Shown here: piece by piece, positions 14,749 to 22,085 of the stretch | Layout of the letters: each line of letters opens with the position of its first letter | Numbering within the stretch: the stretch's first letter is position 1 | Source of the DNA: an uncultured Eubacteriales bacterium | GTDB taxonomy: Bacteria; Bacillota; Clostridia; Oscillospirales; Acutalibacteraceae | Length of the DNA: 35,300 nucleotides | Assembly: GCA_934643185.1 (NCBI GenBank) | Contig: CAKUBN010000020.1 | Span: 1-35,300 of the forward strand | Direction: 5' to 3' | Translations under genes and position numbers: made by a program | Notes under the pieces: model-generated | The model's database searches: none | What the model saw: the letters and a program-made list of their open reading frames with translations, nothing else | What the model was told of the DNA's origin: nothing

Positions 14749-15639
14749 TTAGTGAATGTTCTCTTTGATCCATTTTGCGTCGTCGGCGATGCACTTATCG
14801 TGCTCGTCGTAGAAGCCTTCGCGCTCTACGACCCAGAACGCTTCAAAGTCCTGCTCGTCGAGTGCGTTTTTGATCTCCTGCCAGTTCATATTGGACTCCG
14901 GCGCACCCATGGGGCACTGCACTTCAAAGCGCTTTTTGCCCTCCGGGCTATTTGCCTGTGCGTTGAAGCCGTCTAAGATCTTCTGGCGCTCTTCAAGCGG
15001 CATTTCCTTGACGTTTGCAAACGGATTGCCGTGGCCGCCGTCTTCTGCGTGGCGGGAAGCCGGTCTCGGGCCCGGGCCCTGCACCTTGCTGTTTTCCTTT
15101 ACGTGGATGGCGACAAAGCGGTTCTTATAGCGGCGGATGAACGAAGGCGGGTAGCAGCCGCCGTTCTGTGCCCAGCCGCAGTCAAGCTGCGAATAGCACT
15201 TTGTGCTGTTGTCGAGCAGGTGCTCCAGCAGCGTTTTGCCCTCATCCATGAAGAATTCCTGACTGTGGTTGTGGTAGCCGATCTTGATGCCGTACGGCTC
15301 TGCCATTTCTGCCATTTCGTCGAGCTTATGCGCGACTTCGATGGCCTCTGCCTTGTTGCAGAACGGCGTGCCCGCCCAGATGACGGCCTTGCCGCCGAGC
15401 TCGGCGATCTTCTTGACGATCTCCTCCGTCGGCTCTGCGTGGATGGAGACGACCTCGAGGCCGGTCTCTTTCAGCCACTTTTTGATGTCCTCAATGTCGT
15501 TATCAAGGTCGACCGGCAGCAGCTCGACGCCTGTGAAGCCGAGGGACGCGATGGTCTTGAACTTCTCAAGCAGTGTGGGCCCGAGGCCAAGATAGCTCGC
15601 GATGCCGCCAAAGGAATATGTACCGATGTTGACTTTCAT
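14749..15639 (-). CDS. Sugar phosphate isomerase/epimerase-like TIM-barrel protein
   Basis: A 296-residue protein of the xylose isomerase-like TIM-barrel superfamily (AP_endonuc_2 fold). Metal-binding positions are suggested by HAEPTEE, GYHNHSQEF, QLDCGW, AIHVKEN and the C-terminal WVVEREG. Members isomerise or epimerise free or phosphorylated sugars and polyols; this one's substrate is unknown. The ATG at 15639 follows GGGGAAG; a longer frame from 15690 would start before this site. There is no signal peptide. It has its own promoter and terminator, so it is a single-gene unit with no sugar transporter next to it. Confidence 0.85.
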   Translation of the reverse strand: MKVNIGTYSFGGIASYLGLGPTLLEKFKTIASLGFTGVELLPVDLDNDIEDIKKWLKETGLEVVSIHAEPTEEIVKKIAELGGKAVIWAGTPFCNKAEAIEVAHKLDEMAEMAEPYGIKIGYHNHSQEFFMDEGKTLLEHLLDNSTKCYSQLDCGWAQNGGCYPPSFIRRYKNRFVAIHVKENSKVQGPGPRPASRHAEDGGHGNPFANVKEMPLEERQKILDGFNAQANSPEGKKRFEVQCPMGAPESNMNWQEIKNALDEQDFEAFWVVEREGFYDEHDKCIADDAKWIKENIH

Positions 15640-15695
15640 GTAAACTTCCCCAATCGTAACAAATTTGTGAAAAATAAATTCACATATCAATTTAA

Positions 15696-15724
15696 ATTAT
15701 ACCATATACACAATTAAGCGTCAA
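15696..15724 (-). promoter_or_regulatory. Sigma-A promoter of the isomerase/epimerase-like gene
   Basis: On the minus strand: TTGACG, a 17-nt spacer, TATAAT. The leader is about 50 nt. Confidence 0.8.
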
Positions 15725-15758
15725 TCAAAATTATGGGGAGCGATGGAAAATTTGCGGG

Positions 15759-16742
15759 TTATTTTATGGCAAAATTGTCGGGGACGACGCAATTTTCCGG
15801 GAATTTCGGCGTGCCGGTGCGGGTGAACCACGCTTTATAAACGGGAATGAGCTCCGTTGGGGTGATTTTCTCCGGGCGGTCGAGCAGACCGAGCAAATTT
15901 GCCATGCGGCCGAGGAGTTCCTCTGGCGTGAAACGTGTGCGCAGAACGCCGATGTCGAGGTCGCGTTCGCGCTTGCTTAAACGCCGGCCTTCCTTATTGA
16001 CGAGCAGCGGAATGTGCCCATAGCGCGGCGGGGCGTGGTCGAGCGCTTGAAAGAGCTGCATTTGGCAGCCGGTGGAGGGGAGCAGGTCGCGCCCGCGAAT
16101 GACCTCCGTCACGCCCATTAACGCGTCGTCTACGGTGACGGCGAGCTGATAGGCGTGCACGCCGTCGCTGCGGCGCACGATGAAATCGCCGAATGTGGAT
16201 TGAACGTCGATGCTCTGCGGGCCGCAGTAGAGGTCATTGAACGTGACGGCACCCTCCGGCGCGCGGAAGCGTAAGCTTGGGCGGCGCGTGCGGCTTTTTT
16301 CTTCGACTTCGGCGGGGGATAAGTTGCGGCAGAGGCCGGGGTAGCGGAATGCGCCGTCGCCCGCGTGGGGCGCGGAGACCGCGTGCAGCTCCGCGCGGGT
16401 GCAAAAGCACGGGTAAACATCGTTTTTTTCGCGGAGTTCGCTTAACGCGGATTCGTACAGCTCGCGGCGGGCGCTTTGGTAGTAGGGAGAATGGGCGCGC
16501 TCGTGGCCGGGGCCCTCGTCCCAAGTGAGGCCAAGCCACGAAAGATCGTCCATTAAAAGCTCGGCTTTTTCAAGAGTGCAGCGGTCGGGGTCGAGGTCCT
16601 CGATGCGCAGGAGCATCTCGCCGTTTTGGCTGCGCACGGAAAGCCACGCAAGGAGCGCACAGCAGAGGTTACCGAGGTGCATGCGCCCCGAGGGACTGGG
16701 TGCAAACCGCCCGCGGACGGGAGTGGGTTTTGAAGCGGACAT
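15759..16742 (-). CDS. gluQ: Glutamyl-Q tRNA(Asp) synthetase
   Basis: A 327-residue paralogue of the GluRS catalytic core that lacks the anticodon-binding domain. It attaches glutamate to queuosine-34 of tRNA(Asp). The HIGH-like motif is at 18-24 (SGRMHLG). The four zinc ligands C112, C114, Y134 and C138 follow the C-x-C...Y-x3-C pattern, and RRLSKR (253-258) is the KMSKS-like loop. Full-length GluRS is about 480 residues and has no such Cys/Tyr pattern, so GluQ is the better call. AAAGGA precedes the start. The gene stands alone; its product only makes sense if the cell also makes queuosine. Confidence 0.9.
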   Translation of the reverse strand: MSASKPTPVRGRFAPSPSGRMHLGNLCCALLAWLSVRSQNGEMLLRIEDLDPDRCTLEKAELLMDDLSWLGLTWDEGPGHERAHSPYYQSARRELYESALSELREKNDVYPCFCTRAELHAVSAPHAGDGAFRYPGLCRNLSPAEVEEKSRTRRPSLRFRAPEGAVTFNDLYCGPQSIDVQSTFGDFIVRRSDGVHAYQLAVTVDDALMGVTEVIRGRDLLPSTGCQMQLFQALDHAPPRYGHIPLLVNKEGRRLSKRERDLDIGVLRTRFTPEELLGRMANLLGLLDRPEKITPTELIPVYKAWFTRTGTPKFPENCVVPDNFAIK

Positions 16743-16834
16743 ATTAAAATTCCTTTCGGAGAAAAATTGGGGTTATGAGGTTATTTTACCGCAGATTCGG
16801 AGCGCGCGCAACGGTTTTTGGGAGGAGAAGTGAA

Positions 16835-16863
16835 TTGACAGGTGTGTATCAAACAGGTAAAAT
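16835..16863 (+). promoter_or_regulatory. Sigma-A promoter of the DUF4317 operon
   Basis: TTGACA (16835-16840), a 17-nt spacer, and TAAAAT (16858-16863). The next gene starts at 17193, so the leader would be about 320 nt and consist mostly of the hairpin array at 16920-17101. Confidence 0.75.
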
Positions 16864-16919
16864 AAAGCATGGCGGGGCGACGAATAAAGTTTTGCACAGC
16901 CTGTGATAAGTATGGTTAA

Positions 16920-17101
16920 AAGTTTCGCCCGCCTTTTCAAAGGCGGCGGAATCCAAGGGCAGCGCCCTTGGTCGAGCTCCGCAGAGCTCGAAACACTTTT
17001 GCCTGCCCAAAGATCAGGAGGGGAGGTAAAACAGTCCGGTGGACTGTTTTACCCGGGGAACCCTATCAAGGGGTTCCCCGATGAACTTGCCGCGCAAGTT
17101 C
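16920..17101. repeat. Mosaic hairpin array in a 5' leader
   Basis: Consecutive stems: GCCGCCTTT-type (16928-16948), CCAAGGGC/GCCCTTGG (16953-16971), CGAGCTC/GAGCTCG (16973-16990), AAAACAGTCC/GGACTGTTTT (17028-17050), CGGGGAACCC/GGGTTCCCCG-type (17054-17080) and GAACTTG/CAAGTTC (17083-17101). The second and third modules appear in the opposite order and orientation at 14574-14611. ACAGTCC/GGACTGT recurs at 18942-18958. Confidence 0.75.
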
Positions 17102-17192
17102 ATAAAAAGCCCCGAAACCGCACAAAAACTATCTCAAAAGCAATTTTAATGCGTTTACAGAAAAATAAAATCAAAAATAAGAGGACACCAAA

Positions 17193-18353
17193 ATGAACGA
17201 AAAAGAAATTTCGGAGATCCGCCGCCGGTTTAAGGCGGATAAAAGCAATATCACCCACGTGCGCGGGTGCTACGTCAACGAAAAGCAGGAGATCGTCTCG
17301 CAGTTCGACCAGCCGCTTTCCTTGCTGCCGCAGGAGGAGTGCGAAAATATGCTGTCGGTGCTGCGCCGTACGCTTTCCGGCACGCTCGGCAAAAATCTCA
17401 TCGAAATGTCGTTTACGACCGCGCAGGTCGTCGACAGCGACGAGCACCGCCTGCTGATGGCGCTGCGCGACTCAAAGCTCACCGACGAAGAAGCCGTGCA
17501 GACGTTTTTTGAGAAGGTCATCGCGTCGTACCGGCCTGAGGGCACGTATCTCATTTTGCTCGCGAACGATACATACGACGTGCCGTACCGCGCAAAGGAC
17601 GGCGAAACGCTGGAGGACGCCTCGGAGAATATCTATAATTATATTCTGTGCACCGTCTGCCCCGTGAAACAGACAAAGCCCGTTTTGGGGTACGATGTGC
17701 CGGAAAATACGTTCCATAACCGCGACATTGACTGGCTTGTTTCCGCGCCGCAGCTGGGCTTTTTGTTCCCGTCGTTCACCGACCGCAGCGCCGATATTTA
17801 CAGCGCCATGTACTACTGCCGCAGCGCTTCGGAAAGCTACGATGAATTCATCGACGCGGTGTTCAACCGCGAGGCACCCATGCCCGCGGAGGAGCAGAAG
17901 ACGACGTTCGGCACGATTTTGGGCGATGCCCTCAGCGACGCGTGCAGTTTAGACGTCGTGCAGACCGTGCACAGCCGTTTGTGCGGGATGATCGAGGAGC
18001 ACAAGGCGAGCAAGGACCCGGAGCCGCTGACGATCACGGGCCGCACGATGAAAACGATGCTGACTGCCTGCGGCGTGCCGGGCGAGAAGGCCGAAAAATT
18101 TGAGGAAGCCTGCGCGGAGCAGTTCGGCGCGGACGCGGCTTTAAGCCCGCGCAACCTTGTGGAGACGAAGAAGTTCGAGATCGAAACGCCGGAGGTGCAG
18201 ATCCGCGTGGACCCCGAGTACAGCGAGTGGATCGAAACGCGCTACATTGACGGCGCACCGTATATCCTCATCCCCGCCGGCGCGGGCGTGCAGGTGAACG
18301 GCGTGCCGATCGCCATCACCCGCCCGGACGTGGAATATGAGGAGGAAGACTGA
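17193..18353 (+). CDS. DUF4317 family protein
   Basis: A 386-residue protein matching the DUF4317 family of Firmicutes, function unknown. The N-terminal MNEKEISEIRRRFKADKSNITHV and the LCTVCPVKQTKPVLGYD region are characteristic. There is no signal peptide or membrane helix, so it is cytoplasmic. The ATG at 17193 is preceded by AAGAGGAC. Its stop codon overlaps the ATG of the following small ORF (TGATG), and a PAS protein follows, so the three probably form one operon. The only hint of role is the company of a sensory PAS domain. Confidence 0.88.
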   Translation: MNEKEISEIRRRFKADKSNITHVRGCYVNEKQEIVSQFDQPLSLLPQEECENMLSVLRRTLSGTLGKNLIEMSFTTAQVVDSDEHRLLMALRDSKLTDEEAVQTFFEKVIASYRPEGTYLILLANDTYDVPYRAKDGETLEDASENIYNYILCTVCPVKQTKPVLGYDVPENTFHNRDIDWLVSAPQLGFLFPSFTDRSADIYSAMYYCRSASESYDEFIDAVFNREAPMPAEEQKTTFGTILGDALSDACSLDVVQTVHSRLCGMIEEHKASKDPEPLTITGRTMKTMLTACGVPGEKAEKFEEACAEQFGADAALSPRNLVETKKFEIETPEVQIRVDPEYSEWIETRYIDGAPYILIPAGAGVQVNGVPIAITRPDVEYEEED

Positions 18354-18469
18354 TGGCGGTCACAGTACATTTAAATTCCGGCATGAGCCGCACGGGTGCG
18401 CATGAATTTTACCGCGCGAACGGCTTTACCGACGAAAAAGACCAGAAGCGTTTTTTGAAAACGCTTTGA
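18353..18469 (+). pseudogene. C-terminal remnant of a GNAT acetyltransferase
   Basis: A 38-codon frame whose ATG overlaps the DUF4317 stop codon. It reads MAVTVHLNSGMSRTGAHEFY and continues with RANGF, matching the last strand-helix of GNAT acetyltransferases (H-x-FY-x-x-x-GF). The acetyl-CoA-binding motif A is missing, so it cannot be an active enzyme. It is either a decayed gene whose 5' part was deleted when it joined DUF4317, or a small protein kept for another reason. Coupling to the upstream stop means it is probably still translated. Confidence 0.6.
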
Positions 18470-18493
18470 GATAAGGCAAAGGAGTTGTATCAA

Positions 18494-18880
18494 ATGGAAC
18501 TGAACATGGACGTTTTAAAATCGATTTTGAACGCGTACCCGTATGAGGTCATTTTCTGCGACCGCACGCACACGGTGCGATTCATCAACAAGGCGGCCAA
18601 GGAGCGCTACGGCGACGTGGTGCAGATTGGAAAGAGCATTTTCTGCTGCCACAATGAAAACGCGCGGGTGAAGATCGAAGCGTTTTTGGCGCGCGCCGAT
18701 GCGGGCGAGGGTGAAATGCTGGAAGCCGTGAACGAGCCGAAGGGCGAGCGAGAGTTCTTCGTGCCCGTGCGCGACAATGACGGCAAGGTCATCGGCTACT
18801 TTGAGCGCCACGAGATGCACTGGGATTTCAGCGCCCCCGGCAAGCCGGTCGTAGTGCCGAAGCTGGAGATGGGATATTGA
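18494..18880 (+). CDS. Single-domain PAS protein (DUF438-type PAS)
   Basis: A 128-residue cytoplasmic protein made of one PAS fold: LNAYPYEVIFCDRTHTVRFI (about 11-30), GKSIFCCHNENA, then FFVPVRDNDGKVIGYFERHE. The pattern is close to the C-terminal PAS domain of DUF438 proteins, which sense small molecules or redox state. No output domain is attached, so it may work through a partner. AAAGGAG is 9 nt before ATG 18494; a TTG at 18485 lies too close to it. Two adjacent Cys (CC in IFCCHN) could take part in cofactor or redox chemistry, which is inference. Confidence 0.8.
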   Translation: MELNMDVLKSILNAYPYEVIFCDRTHTVRFINKAAKERYGDVVQIGKSIFCCHNENARVKIEAFLARADAGEGEMLEAVNEPKGEREFFVPVRDNDGKVIGYFERHEMHWDFSAPGKPVVVPKLEMGY

Positions 18881-18883
18881 TTT

Positions 18884-19078
18884 TGAAAGGCGGCGTATGC
18901 CGCCTTTAGGGAAACCCCTTAGTAGGGTTTCCCTAAGTGTAACAGTCCACCGGACTGTTACACTTTCCTTTCCTGACTTTTGGTGAGGCAAAAGGTGTTT
19001 CGTCGTCTGCGGACGCCGACCAAGGGTTTCACCCTTGGATTCCACCAACTTTTTGAAAAAAGTTGGATCAAAAACTTT
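18884..19078. repeat. Mosaic hairpin array
   Basis: Stems: AAAGGCGG/CCGCCTTT (18886-18907), AGGGAAACCC/GGGTTTCCCT (18908-18934), GTGTAACAGTCC/GGACTGTTACAC (18937-18963), CCAAGGGT/ACCCTTGG (19020-19038) and CCAACTTTTT/AAAAAGTTGG (19045-19066). The last part copies 14611-14653 almost exactly. Confidence 0.75.
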
Positions 19079-19102
19079 ATTCATTGCTCCGTCTGAAGAA
19101 CA

Positions 19103-19146
19103 GAAAAGCGGCGCACAGGGTCAAAAGCTCTGTGCGCCGCTGATTT
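19103..19146. terminator. Bidirectional terminator between convergent operons
   Basis: GCGGCGCACAG (19108-19118) pairs perfectly with CTGTGCGCCGC (19130-19140). T runs follow on both strands (TTTTC on minus, GATTTTTT on plus). It serves the PAS operon and the M42 peptidase operon. Confidence 0.8.
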
Positions 19147-19157
19147 TTTGTTTTGAA

Positions 19158-20165
19158 TTACTCGAAGTCTGCGTTCATGAAAAGCTCGAGCAGCTTTACG
19201 GTGGCTTCGATGTCCTTTTGGCTTACGATGGCGTTCGGGCCGTGGGTGTAGCGGGTGACGACCGAGAAGCCAATCGTTTTGATGCCGCCGCCGACAAGCG
19301 TCATGGCGCCTGCATCTGTGCCGCCGACGTAAATGACGTCCTTCTGGTACGGGATGTTGTGCTCCTTGCACAGCGCGATGGACTTGTTCACGAGACCTTC
19401 GTCGCTGATGGAGCCGGTATCGGAAATTTTAATCGCGACGCCGTGGTCGAGCGCGTTGCTGCCCTCCAGGTCGCCCGGGCGGTCGTGGCACGGGGTGACG
19501 TCCACCGCGACGCCGATGTCCGGCTGGATGCGCTGCGCCGTGACCTGGCCGCCGCGCGTGCCGACCTCCTCCTGCACGGTGAACGCGAGGTAGATGTCGT
19601 TTTTCGGGCGCTTGACGTTCATCATCGCCGCCAGCAGCATGTAGCAGCCGACGCGGTCGTCGATGGCCTTTGCGGTGATGTAGCCCGGGGCGAGCTCCGT
19701 ATACGGGCCCTCGTAGCACGCGACGTCGCCGACATCGACGTATTTAAGGACTTCTTCCTTGCTGTGCAGGCCGATGTCGATGTAGCAATCGGTATAACGC
19801 TTGTAGCCGCCTGCGCTCAGCTTTTCCGGCGGGATGCGGCTTGCGACGACGCCCACAACGCCGTTGCGGAAGCGGACGCGGCTCTGGTACGTTGTAAACG
19901 TCCAGCAGCAGCCGAGCTCCTTGAACATGATGCGGCCGTCCTCTTCGATTTTGATGACCTGAAAACCGATCTCGTCGGTGTGGGCGGCGAGCTCAATGCG
20001 CTTTTTGTGCTCGCCTGTGCCCTTAAAATACGCGATGACGCTGCCGTTTGGGTCGGTGGTAATGTCGTCAGCAAGCGGGGCTAACTTTTCTTTAATATAG
20101 TCTGCAACGGCGGTCTCGTAGCCGCTGACGCCGTGCAGCTGGGTGAGTTCTTCAAATAACTTCAT
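19158..20165 (-). CDS. M42 family metallopeptidase (glutamyl aminopeptidase/deblocking type)
   Basis: A 335-residue cytoplasmic aminopeptidase of family M42, which trims short peptides as a large oligomeric shell. The two-metal site is visible: H62 and D64 in AAHTDEIG, D169/D170 in KAIDDRVG, E199/E200 in QEEVGTRG, D222 in VAVDVTP and H308 in TRYTHGPNA. The length is normal. It is the second gene of a minus-strand pair, 45 bases after the PLP-enzyme gene, so both are likely co-transcribed. The exact peptide preference cannot be told. Confidence 0.92.
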   Translation of the reverse strand: MKLFEELTQLHGVSGYETAVADYIKEKLAPLADDITTDPNGSVIAYFKGTGEHKKRIELAAHTDEIGFQVIKIEEDGRIMFKELGCCWTFTTYQSRVRFRNGVVGVVASRIPPEKLSAGGYKRYTDCYIDIGLHSKEEVLKYVDVGDVACYEGPYTELAPGYITAKAIDDRVGCYMLLAAMMNVKRPKNDIYLAFTVQEEVGTRGGQVTAQRIQPDIGVAVDVTPCHDRPGDLEGSNALDHGVAIKISDTGSISDEGLVNKSIALCKEHNIPYQKDVIYVGGTDAGAMTLVGGGIKTIGFSVVTRYTHGPNAIVSQKDIEATVKLLELFMNADFE

Positions 20166-20210
20166 ACGGGTTTTCCTCCTCTAAACGGGGCAGAAAGCCG
20201 CAGTCCGGCG

Positions 20211-21257
20211 TTATTCTGCCATGACGGACGCAATGTCTTTGCAGAGTGCGTCCACGTTTTCGTCCGTCGTCGCCCAGCTTGTACAAAGGCGGACGGCGCT
20301 GTGTGTTTCGTCCACGCGCGCCCAATAGGAGTACTTGTACTTTTCCGCGAGCTTTTCGAGCGCAGTATCCGGGAAAATGGGGAACTGCTGGTTCGTCGGC
20401 GAGGGGGCAAAGAACGCGCAGCCCGCATCTTCGCACGCTTTTGCAATGCGCTTTGCCTGCCGCACGGCTTTTCCGCTGATCTTGAAATAAAGATCGTCCG
20501 TGAAAAGCTCGTCAAACTGAATACCGAGCAGACGGCCCTTAGCCAACATGCCGCCGCGCTGCTTGATGTGGTAGCGGAAATCCGTTTTGAGCGCCGGGTT
20601 CGTGATTACGACCGCTTCGCCGAACAAAGCACCGACCTTCGTGCCACCGATGTAGAAGACATCGGAAAGCGCGCAGAGATCCGCGAGCGTCACGTCATTT
20701 TCGGGAGCCGTCAGGCCGTAGCCGAGACGTGCGCCGTCAATAAAGAGGTACAGCCCGCAGCGCGTGCAGACATCGTGCAAGGCGGTCAGCTCCGCTTTGG
20801 AATATAACCCGCCGTTTTCCGTGGGCAGGGAGATGTAAACGAGCTTCGGCTGCACCATGTGCTCAAACGAGGCATCGTTCACGTGCGCCAGATAGGCGTT
20901 TTCCACCTGTTCTGCGGTGATCTTGCCGTCCGGGGTGGAGGGCAGAGGCAGCACTTTGTGACCCGTCGCTTCCACCGCGCCGGTCTCGTGCACGTTGATG
21001 TGTCCGGTGTCCGCACTCAGCGCCCCCTGGTGCGGGCGAAGAATCGCTGCAATAACGGTGGCATTCGTCTGCGTGCCGCCGACGAGAAAATGCACGTCCA
21101 CGTCCTCGCGACCGCATGCTTTACGGATCTTCGCGCGCGCCAAATCGCAAATTTCGTCCTCGCCGTAGCCGACAGTCTGCATCATATTCGTTTCACAAAA
21201 GCGCTTTAAAATGTTCGGGTGGCAGCCTTCGGTGTAATCACAGTTAAAGTAAATCAA
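20211..21257 (-). CDS. ltaE: Low-specificity L-threonine aldolase family PLP enzyme
   Basis: A 348-residue PLP enzyme of the beta-eliminating lyase/threonine aldolase family (fold type I), splitting threonine or allo-threonine into glycine and acetaldehyde. The PLP lysine is K207 in GGTKVGAL. D174 in LFIDGARL holds the pyridine nitrogen. DYTEGCHPNI and VGYGEDE are family hallmarks. I place the start at the TTG of 21257 (MIYFNCDYTEG): it lies 7 nt after AGGAAG and fits the usual family N-terminus, while the longer frame to 21350 adds 31 unmatched residues. Related enzymes act on other beta-hydroxy amino acids, so substrate is likely but not certain. Confidence 0.85.
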   Translation of the reverse strand: MIYFNCDYTEGCHPNILKRFCETNMMQTVGYGEDEICDLARAKIRKACGREDVDVHFLVGGTQTNATVIAAILRPHQGALSADTGHINVHETGAVEATGHKVLPLPSTPDGKITAEQVENAYLAHVNDASFEHMVQPKLVYISLPTENGGLYSKAELTALHDVCTRCGLYLFIDGARLGYGLTAPENDVTLADLCALSDVFYIGGTKVGALFGEAVVITNPALKTDFRYHIKQRGGMLAKGRLLGIQFDELFTDDLYFKISGKAVRQAKRIAKACEDAGCAFFAPSPTNQQFPIFPDTALEKLAEKYKYSYWARVDETHSAVRLCTSWATTDENVDALCKDIASVMAE

Positions 21258-21370
21258 AATTTCGCTTCCTTCCGTATCCCGCCGCACAGAGAAAATCTCC
21301 GCCAAACGGAACTGAATGCAAGCACAGACGAGTGAGCTTGCAAAATACACCCGTTTGCGCTATACGAATA

Positions 21371-21399
21371 AATATACCATGCAAAACTGGGTTTGTAAA
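21371..21399 (-). promoter_or_regulatory. Promoter of the threonine aldolase / M42 operon
   Basis: On the minus strand: TTTACA, a 17-nt spacer, TATATT. The leader is about 105 nt. Confidence 0.6.
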
Positions 21400-21594
21400 G
21401 CATACGTTATGCAAAAATCATGGGCTTTGTTTTTGATGATGTATGTCGTGCGCAAAATTTCCCGCAGAGCGATAACATCAGGCGCAAGCCAAATAGCACA
21501 GTGAAGCCAAACCATACGCTGCAGGCGTATCGCATTGCGGCACACTTTATAAAGGAAGCGTGCCGCTGTAGGCGCATTTTTACGGCGAAAATGC

Positions 21595-21623
21595 TTGACA
21601 AAGCGGGGCGTCTATTGTATAAT
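21595..21623 (+). promoter_or_regulatory. Consensus sigma-A promoter of the SRP/ribosome operon
   Basis: TTGACA (21595-21600), a 17-nt spacer, and TATAAT (21618-21623), both hexamers perfect. It is the strongest promoter in the window. Confidence 0.9.
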
Positions 21624-21629
21624 ACAAAA

Positions 21630-21654
21630 GCTGTAAAGAAAAAAACTTTACAGC
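21630..21654 (+). promoter_or_regulatory. 5'-terminal hairpin of the ylxM-ffh mRNA
   Basis: GCTGTAAAG (21630-21638) pairs with CTTTACAGC (21646-21654) around an A7 loop, at the expected transcription start. A second stem GGGCG...CGCCC follows before the ylxM start. It may stabilise the 5' end of the mRNA. Confidence 0.5.
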
Positions 21655-21695
21655 AGGGCGCTTGAAATTGGAAACGCCCGGAAACGGAGCGAACT

Positions 21696-22058
21696 ATGGC
21701 AAAGGATCTGCGCATCACGTTCCTGCTGGATTTTTACGGCGACATGCTCACCGAAAAGCAGCGCGAGGTCGTGGAATGCTATTATAACGAAGACCTTTCT
21801 TTAGCGGAGATTGCAGAGGAGAAGGGCATCACGCGGCAGGGCGTGCGCGACGGCATCAAGCGTGCCGAACAGCAGCTTCTTGAAATGGAAGAACGGTTGG
21901 GTCTTGCAAAGCGCTTCCGCAGCGTGCAGGAAGAACTGACGCAGATCTGCGACCACGCGTTACAGATCGAAGCGGAAAACGAAAAGAACGGCGGCGACCC
22001 GGTCATTCGGCAGAACGTGGAGAGCATTTTGCGCTCCGCAAAGAAGCTGACAGACTGA
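21696..22058 (+). CDS. ylxM: YlxM family (UPF0122) SRP-associated DNA/RNA-binding-like protein
   Basis: A 120-residue protein with a sigma-70 region 4-like helix-turn-helix: LTEKQREVVECYYNEDLSLA followed by EIAEEKGITRQGVRDGIKRAE. The family is almost always encoded just before ffh, as here, and is thought to modulate the signal recognition particle. The gene starts about 65 nt after the expected transcription start and is 27 bases from ffh, in one operon. Confidence 0.92.
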   Translation: MAKDLRITFLLDFYGDMLTEKQREVVECYYNEDLSLAEIAEEKGITRQGVRDGIKRAEQQLLEMEERLGLAKRFRSVQEELTQICDHALQIEAENEKNGGDPVIRQNVESILRSAKKLTD

Positions 22059-22085
22059 GCGGCGCGGCTCTGAAAGGATTTTTAC

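Noticed and set aside
21257..21350. 31-residue N-terminal extension of the threonine aldolase
   Set aside because: The family start MIYFNCDYTEG fits the TTG at 21257, which has AGGAAG at proper distance; the extension has no match.
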